NCBI GenBank assembly: GCA_033085395.1
Contig: MU853184.1
Coordinates: 248,001-312,000 of the forward strand
Source of the DNA: Xanthoparmelia taractica
Lineage: Eukaryota > Ascomycota > Lecanoromycetes > Lecanorales > Parmeliaceae
DNA length: 64,000 bases
Reading direction: 5' to 3'
Part shown: positions 58,062 through 64,000 of the stretch, one piece after another
Layout: each line of letters opens with the position of its first letter
Numbering within the stretch: position 1 is the stretch's first letter
Translations under genes and position numbers: made by a program
The notes under the pieces: model-generated
The model's input: the letters and a program-made list of their open reading frames with translations, nothing else
The model's database searches: none
What the model was told of the DNA's origin: nothing

Positions 58062-61000
58062 TTATTCGGCTCCTTCGAAGCTCACAAGTGAAAAAGGATC
58101 ATCATCCAGAGTCCGATCGATGGAATCTCCGTTGTTGGCGTCAGCTAGCGTTTCCCGCCCGCTGCCCTGTCTTCTCGAGGACAGATGAGACTGTAGGAGG
58201 TCGTAGATAGGGTAGTGTCCGTTGTCCCTCGCTAGCGCTATTGCATTGGCGATTTGTCCCTCGCCACCGTGTTCGGACCCTGCTCCTCCATTCAGCAGCA
58301 ACTTTACCATATCAAGACGGCCATGCTCGGCAGCTCCCTCCAAGGCAGTCCTGCCGTTCACCTTGGAACGAGGGGCATTTACATCTGCCTTGAGACTGAG
58401 AAGTCTACAGGCGAGTGGGATGTATCCTCCGATAGCTGCAAATTGAAGGGCAGTACCGCCGCCTCTTTCAGCTGCTGGGGTATGGACGTTGGCACCGTGA
58501 TTGATGAGGAGCTCGACAATATCAAGACTTCCAATTTCTGCGGCTCTCTGTAATGGAGTACGTTTGAGCGGCCCGCGAGTAGGGTAGTTGACGTCGGCTC
58601 CGTATCTAATAAAAAGCTCGACCGTCGAAGTGTTTCGCATACCGATGGCAGCCAGAAGCGCCGTGACCCTACGATGTGGACCCTCAAACCGAGGAGGTGG
58701 AACATATGTAAATGGACGACCAGTAACATGAGGTGAGCTCGCATCGAAATCTTGAGAGACGACGTCATTCGGATTGCAGCCATTTTGCAAAAACAATTCT
58801 AGAAGTCCGGTAAAGTTGTCTCGCTCCCTGAAGATCGCATGGCCGAAAGGGGTCGCAGTCTGACCGCCCAAGCCTACCATTACGTCATCTTTTACCCTCC
58901 TTTCGAGCATCAGTCTGATGACACGTTCATTGCCCTGTGCAATGGCTCCCGCAAGGACTTGGGCTCCAGGCTTTCCCCAAGTCATGGGATATCTCGCACA
59001 ACATCTCTCAAAAAGCAAATCGAACAACTTCTCATTTTTAAATGTCGCCCTAAAAGCCGATGAGTCTTTGGGATCTGCCCCTTGATCGAGCAGAAAGCCG
59101 ACCATTTCGATGTCTCCATTCTCTGCGGCGACTTGTAAAGCAGAACCATCAGGGTCCCCATAGTTGTCTAGCCGATGGTCGTTTAAATCTGCTCCGAGAT
59201 TCAACAGAAGTTGAATTAACTCACGGTCCTGTCGCTTCACAGCTATCATGAGCGCTGTTTCTCTCGCAGGCACAAAATTGATGATATCAGCTGTCCCTTG
59301 TTTCACAATGCTTGCGTAGGCGTTGACGTCAGCTCCTGCAAAGATAAGGTTTTCGATTACGGATCGGTTGCCCCATTCGGCAGCAATTACGATTAACGGC
59401 GTACAACCTGGACTCAGGTGGGGATCAGCGTCTGCATCAAGAAGCGACAGTACAAGAGCTTCTTGACGTCGCTTCAGTGCATGAAAAAGTGGCGGTTCAT
59501 TAAAACCTGAAGATTTTTCTCGTGATTTGACGTTTACATCTGCGCCACTGTCAATCAAGGTCTTTGCGACTTCATCCCATCCATCCCTGGTTGCTATCAT
59601 GAGGGCATAGCCCAAACCTTTTGGGCTGACCTTGCCTCTAAGCTGAATTAAGCGTTCGATGTATTGAATGTTTCCCACCTCTGACGCTGCTTCCAATGCT
59701 GCAATGAAGTGCTCTTGTCTATGCAGTATCACCCATGCGCTTCGCTCTTCAATCATTTCGAGTACATGTGCATCTTGGAGTCGGATCGCTGCTGCAAGTG
59801 GTGTGACTAGGAGTGATCCAATGCTGTTGACGTCTGCTCCTTTTGTAAGAAGGAAGAGGATTAAATCCTGATTGCCGCTTTCGATAGCGCACGGGAATGT
59901 ATCGCCGGTCAGTAAGGCCCCGGAGTCGAGAAGAAGTATGACCGATCCTAAGTTGCCGCGTTGAGCTGCGGCATCTATCACACTACCTGGACGGTAGGAA
60001 GAGGCATAATCCCGAAAGTTGAGGTCTACACCACATTCCAACATAATTCTGACTACTTCCGTCGATGTGTGGTCGTCTAGGCACAGCATTGCGGCGCGGA
60101 ATATCTCCCATACCCCCCATTCAGCAGCACTTTTGCTAGCGTTTGCAGAAAAAATGAGGACAACGAGTTTTCTCTCTGCATGTTTGATAAGTGCTGATAT
60201 TAACCGATCTGAAAGCTTGCCCCCTGCTTCGAGCAGGCGACAAAAGATTTGAGGATGAGGATCATATTTCCGAGAGCCTCCAGCATCTATGGATTCGACA
60301 GCGTAATCAAGAGCGCCACAACTGAATCCATCATTTTCCGGGTGTATCCTGTTGACATCGGCGCTATGCTCTAGTAGAACATCTACTACATCTGCGTAGC
60401 GCAGCATTGATGCCCTTTCAATCGGAGTGTATCTCCAGCCCTCAACGGCACAGAATTGCTCATTGATCTTGATGTCCTTGGGGTTTTCACGAATGAGAAC
60501 GTCAACAATCCTTGCGTCTCCAAATTCAATGGCTGCTGTGAATATATTCTGGACTATCATCCGAGACGAATAACTCCGGTCTGAACGAACAAGCCGGTAG
60601 AAGCTCTCATTTGTCTCTTTCTGTAGGAAGTGGATGATATCCTTAACGGGGAGAGTGTTCAGTCCCGCGAAGTTGTTGGCCACAGAGAAGAGAATCTGAC
60701 GATGGAGAGATGATGTGAAGATCTGGGTACTGGGAGACATCCCAGAAGAGCCAGGGGTATCCTCGGCAATCGATCTTGGCACCACCGATTTTAAAGCGGT
60801 GAGAACCGAGCTGTTTGGAGTCCATAGGTCGGATTCGGTATAGATTGTGCTACTTGCTTTAAACGACGGTGTTTGCTTTAAGGTCTCGATTTCTTCAATG
60901 GAGCCAAGGCTTCCATCAAAGTACGGGTCTTCAGCGTCAGCTTCATTATAGAGCGTCAGTCTCGGATTGATGGTTGAAGGGACGGCTGGAAAACTTGGCC

Positions 61001-61625
61001 AAGGCCAATTCTGATGGCCAGGTCGATTATTTCCAAGTCGAAGATGCCTCTCGAATGTGTGGAATGGAAGATCAATTGTCAACGAGACTGTTCTATCCAA
61101 GGTTGGGGTTCGGATCGTAAAGCCTTTAGGGAGTTGCCAGGTTGAAGCTTAAAGTCACTCAGCTTCCAAAATTCTTCACGAGCGGAAAGGAGAAGACCTA
61201 CCAAAAGACAGAAGGTTGTAGTTTAACGGACGATATCGCGAAATTTCCTTGCGTAACTTGTCGCGTGATAGGGGCTCACCATCGATGTAGACGTCGGATT
61301 CTTTTCCCTGGCGTTCTCGCTCAGTGATCACGGCAGAAAGTTGTTCCCAATCTCCTTTCTTCTGATTCCTTTTCCAGTTCCAGTCTCTAAAATGTTTTTC
61401 GTACTGCCACTTGCTGGGAAGCGGTCAGCAACCTCGCTTATTGCTTATTCAGCCCAGACATCTTATGGCTTACGATGCAGAGAAATTATGCTTTGCTTTC
61501 ATGGTTTCCACCATTCCATCCTTACCAAGCAGTTTTCTGCGATCATCCAGCCAGAGCTTCTTCAATGTTGGCTTTTGGACACGCCAGTCATCTTCTGTAG
61601 GGTTTCTTGCACCTTGGGCGGACAT
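58062..61625 (-). CDS. Clr5-domain ankyrin-repeat protein
   Basis: The three exons 61474-61625, 61202-61413 and 58062-61147 give 1149 aa in frame. The introns are GTAAGC..CCCAG and GTAGGT..TTAAG. The N-terminus (residues about 14-67) is a Clr5 domain (PF14420): D-D-W-R-V-Q-K-P-T-L-K-K-L-W-L, M-K-A-K-H-N-F-S-A-S-K-W-Q-Y and F-R-D-W-N-W-K-R-N. A linker of about 200 residues follows, with a conserved-looking W-Q-L-P-K-G-F-T-I. From about residue 330 to the end run roughly 15-18 ankyrin repeats, for example D-V-V-D-V-L-L-E-H-S-A-D-V-N, V-A-K-T-L-I-D-S-G-A-D-V-N and I-V-E-L-L-I-N-H-G-A-N-V-H. The Clr5 domain is often N-terminal in filamentous-fungal proteins of unknown role. Ankyrin repeats mediate binding. 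The large third exon alone has no ATG at its start, which supports the upstream exons. Confidence 0.85.
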
Positions 61626-62807
61626 TTTAAGCAGATCCGGAGGTGATAATTGGGTTGTTTGATTTCAGACAAAGTAGGGGCGTTTTTTCTGTTTGAACGG
61701 GGGTGGGGTGAGTTATAAGGCAAATTTGCGAGGCACACAGCCCATGCCATCTGCCTGCAGCTAAACATTGATTGGACGAAAATCGATCATATGCTGCGTG
61801 TGGATTGGTCCAATGCCAAAATCTGTGCCAAGACTGTACGCCTACTCAGATTCTGGCAAAGGGTCTTGGACGCGACCTGCCCGGGTAAAGTTGCTCGTAC
61901 TACATGGATCTGTTGTACCATAGCGATCAACTATTAGACATGGAGAGTTAGGTTTGTTGTGTCACATAGTACCTGTCGTATACTCGTAAAGGAGAGCAAG
62001 GCCGAGAGTATGGGATGAGACTCCGTTTTATTCCAAATTAGATGTGTATGAGAAAATTTGTGTATGCGTCGACTGTGACATGCTTATAGATATTTAGCTG
62101 TCCGTCGTTGGCTGGGGCATTCGTTCTGCGTTGCATCCGAAATGCGCCCGTACCCCTCAGCACACATACAACCACCCAAAAACTACTTGCGAAGCTCTCA
62201 TTTGATTGTTTTTGAGCCAACAAGCGACGCGATTGGGCCCCGTATATTGAGTACGAATCCGCGTTATGTCATCTCTACTTCTGTAGGGACAAGGGTTCAT
62301 GGGGGAAGCAGATTGTGGCTACATCCTACCGAAAGGTTGATTTTTTGGTGCGCGAATGCCAAGCAAAACGAATGCCCCATATAAAGTTTACCGGGCAGGT
62401 GCGCTCCAGACATACTGACATGGAGGAGGTTAAAGGCACCTATTCAGGTTCTCAAGGTGCGCTTCTGATGATCGTAGGTTCAGAAAAGTCAGGCTCTTTG
62501 TTAGATCTTATACAGATGCAGAATTGATTCAATCAGCTACCCGCTCCAACTCTCCTGTCCTATTCTCATCAATGAACAGAGAGTGCACTTTCTCAAGGAC
62601 TGACGATGCAGCACTTAGAGCGGCAAGATATCCAGATGACCCACACGAGACTCTGTTCGAGGCTGGTGCGGTAGTAGAAGTCCGACATGAAGAGTGATCT
62701 CCACCTGAGCCCGAATGCCATACCCTTCGCTTGTAGGGAGCCGTAGCGACAGCTGGTCTGCCTGTGCAGCGCCTCTATCATCTAGCATCGATGGTGAGAA
62801 TTATTGC

Positions 62808-62951
62808 TTAGGATGTGTATCGCTGTGATGAGGGCATACAATAGTGTTGCGATTCGTCCTGTCCACGCCGAATGACCTTCCATACCAAGATAGCGGTGCA
62901 AGGTGCCGCAACAAGGAGACTGACAATTGCGATGATGGCTTCGGTTGACAT
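62808..62951 (-). CDS. Possible 47-aa single-pass membrane peptide
   Basis: The frame begins M-S-T-E-A-I-I-A-I-V-S-L-L-V-A-A-P with a clean hydrophobic stretch (about residues 5-25). W-K-V-I-R-R then gives a positive-inside C-terminal side, and a short polar tail follows. The layout resembles small fungal membrane peptides starting M-S-T-E. An in-frame Met lies two codons upstream (62957). A chance frame remains possible. Confidence 0.3.
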   Translation of the reverse strand: MSTEAIIAIVSLLVAAPCTAILVWKVIRRGQDESQHYCMPSSQRYTS

Positions 62952-63550
62952 ATGCATGGTCGACGAGTATCTAGGTTGGAAGGCGAGACGGTGAAGATGA
63001 TTAGTATATATAATCAAGGTAACTGAACGTGCGGCCTGGTATAGACGGTGGCAGTATAGGAAGAATTACTGGATAGATGAGTGAAAGAGGAATCTTTTTC
63101 TTAGGCATGCTTGACGAGCGATTTATGGTCTGACAACATGTGAGAGACAGAAACGCGAGGCTGATGGTTCCTTGGACCAGAATCTGGTCGACATGCCCCT
63201 CGGACGGCAGTTTTTGGTTGTGACCAATAAGCAAGCAGAGAAACGCCGCTCACGAGGTGTTCTTGGCCTAACTTTGGTACGAACGTTTCTGAATCTTCAA
63301 GGACCTCAATATGCATTCTGATTTTGCTTTCGTCTGAGAGGAGACTTCTCGGTTGGTAAGGCGCGGAGGTCTGCAGGTCACCCTGCCTCCACCCTCTTTC
63401 CTCTTTGAAGGGGGAATATACTAGTACACTCGGATTTGCTCTTCCTACTTTGTTCCGTCTCTTGGTGGGAAATTACAGCTTCATCGTAAATGAATGACGC
63501 CTTGAACGGCTTAGCGAAACACGTTCATTTTGCATAAAACATTGAGGCAT

Positions 63551-63654
63551 CGAGCATAATCATGGAAATAAACTGCTTTCTATACGGCTTTTCTTAGCTG
63601 TGCGAGCATAATCATGGAAATAAACTGCTTTCTATACGGCTTTTCTTAGCTGTG
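63551..63654. repeat. Perfect tandem duplication of a 52-bp unit
   Basis: The unit beginning CGAGCATAATCATGGAAATA and ending CTTAGCTGTG occurs twice head to tail (63551-63602 and 63603-63654) with no mismatch. It is non-coding and recent, given the identity. An assembly artefact is possible. Confidence 0.95.
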
Positions 63655-64000
63655 CTCACAAAGGGTCTAAATTGACATCGCGATTGGGCCTGAGCACGCT
63701 AAGATTGGTTTGTAGGGACATTGAGACTTCTTGTCTGGCCAGCAATGGCTTCGAGTAGGGGTTTTTCCTCAGATGAACGGGTGCGGATCGCCGTTGCGTA
63801 GGAACGCCATCGGGCTGGAATTACTGAGTCAAAGAACTACCAAAGTATCACTGTTGTTAACTACCATAGCTCTTGAAGTTTATTAGCGAAAGAGCTTGTT
63901 CGCATAGGGTCGCAGAGCTGGATGGCATATCCACGAGCCAGAGGAGCTTCCAGAATGATCAGCAGAGATATTGATTGAGGACAAGAGGACCGGGAAGAGG

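Larger units (their letters stand above)
61626..64000. other. Intergenic, small frames only
   Basis: This is upstream of the Clr5-ankyrin gene to the window edge. It holds a possible single-pass membrane peptide (62808-62951) and the 52-bp tandem duplication at 63551-63654. No other supported feature. Confidence 0.5.

Noticed and set aside
1..64000. tRNA, rRNA or CRISPR features
   Set aside because: No A/B-box pairs with cloverleaf potential, rRNA core sequences or spaced direct repeats were recognised by eye. A tRNA search program would be needed to be certain.

Overview
The window is nuclear DNA of a filamentous ascomycete (Pezizomycotina type). The signs are short introns (about 45 to 130 nt) with GTAAGT-like donors, CTGAC/CTAAC-like branch sites and CAG/TAG acceptors. 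Typical families of that group are present: an NRPS-type thioester reductase, a Zn2Cys6/Fungal_trans regulator, a Clr5-ankyrin protein, a hydrophobin-like secreted protein and a fungal APH-fold kinase-like protein. AT-rich, TpA-rich islands look like repeat-induced point mutation (RIP). I cannot assign genus or class. No rRNA, tRNA or CRISPR was recognised.

Layout. 1-9 kb: 3' end of an NRPS-like reductase gene; a small unknown gene; a 228-bp MITE just upstream of a hot-dog thioesterase; a RING-finger gene and a PXA-PX-Nexin_C (Mdm1-like) gene that diverge around a 616-bp AT-rich inverted-repeat element. 9-17.9 kb: G-rich low-complexity DNA, a BTB-like/zinc-knuckle gene, a gene-poor stretch with a decayed BTB-like fragment, and an APH-like protein lacking a key Asp. 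17.9-24.1 kb: conserved genes (GRASP/Grh1, PC4/Sub1, an SDR, a helix-hairpin-helix protein). 24.8-33.9 kb: a damaged accessory block with a Zn2Cys6 regulator and an MFS sugar transporter, each carrying a single-base homopolymer frameshift, plus an unidentified broken gene. 34.8-52.5 kb: fimbrin, a bacterial-looking phosphohexomutase, two unknown proteins, a hydrophobin-like protein, an AlaX-type editing protein and the deubiquitinase UBP14. 54.5-64 kb: a frameshifted UbiA-family gene, a Clr5-ankyrin protein of about 1149 aa, and intergenic DNA with a perfect 52-bp tandem duplication.

How the genes relate. The conserved genes are independent housekeeping functions: Golgi/secretion, actin bundling, transcription, ubiquitin recycling, tRNA proofreading and organelle contact. 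The accessory genes do not form one obvious intact cluster. The regulator and transporter at 24.8-30.2 kb are same-strand neighbours and probably once worked together. No clearly new multi-gene system was found. The most notable observations are three accessory genes broken by one-base homopolymer indels, a kinase-like protein missing a metal-binding Asp, an uncommon BTB-like plus CCHC architecture with a decayed relative about 3 kb away, and inverted-repeat elements placed in promoters.

Gene models were built by hand from splice signals and reading-frame consistency. Family calls come from motif recognition, not database searches.
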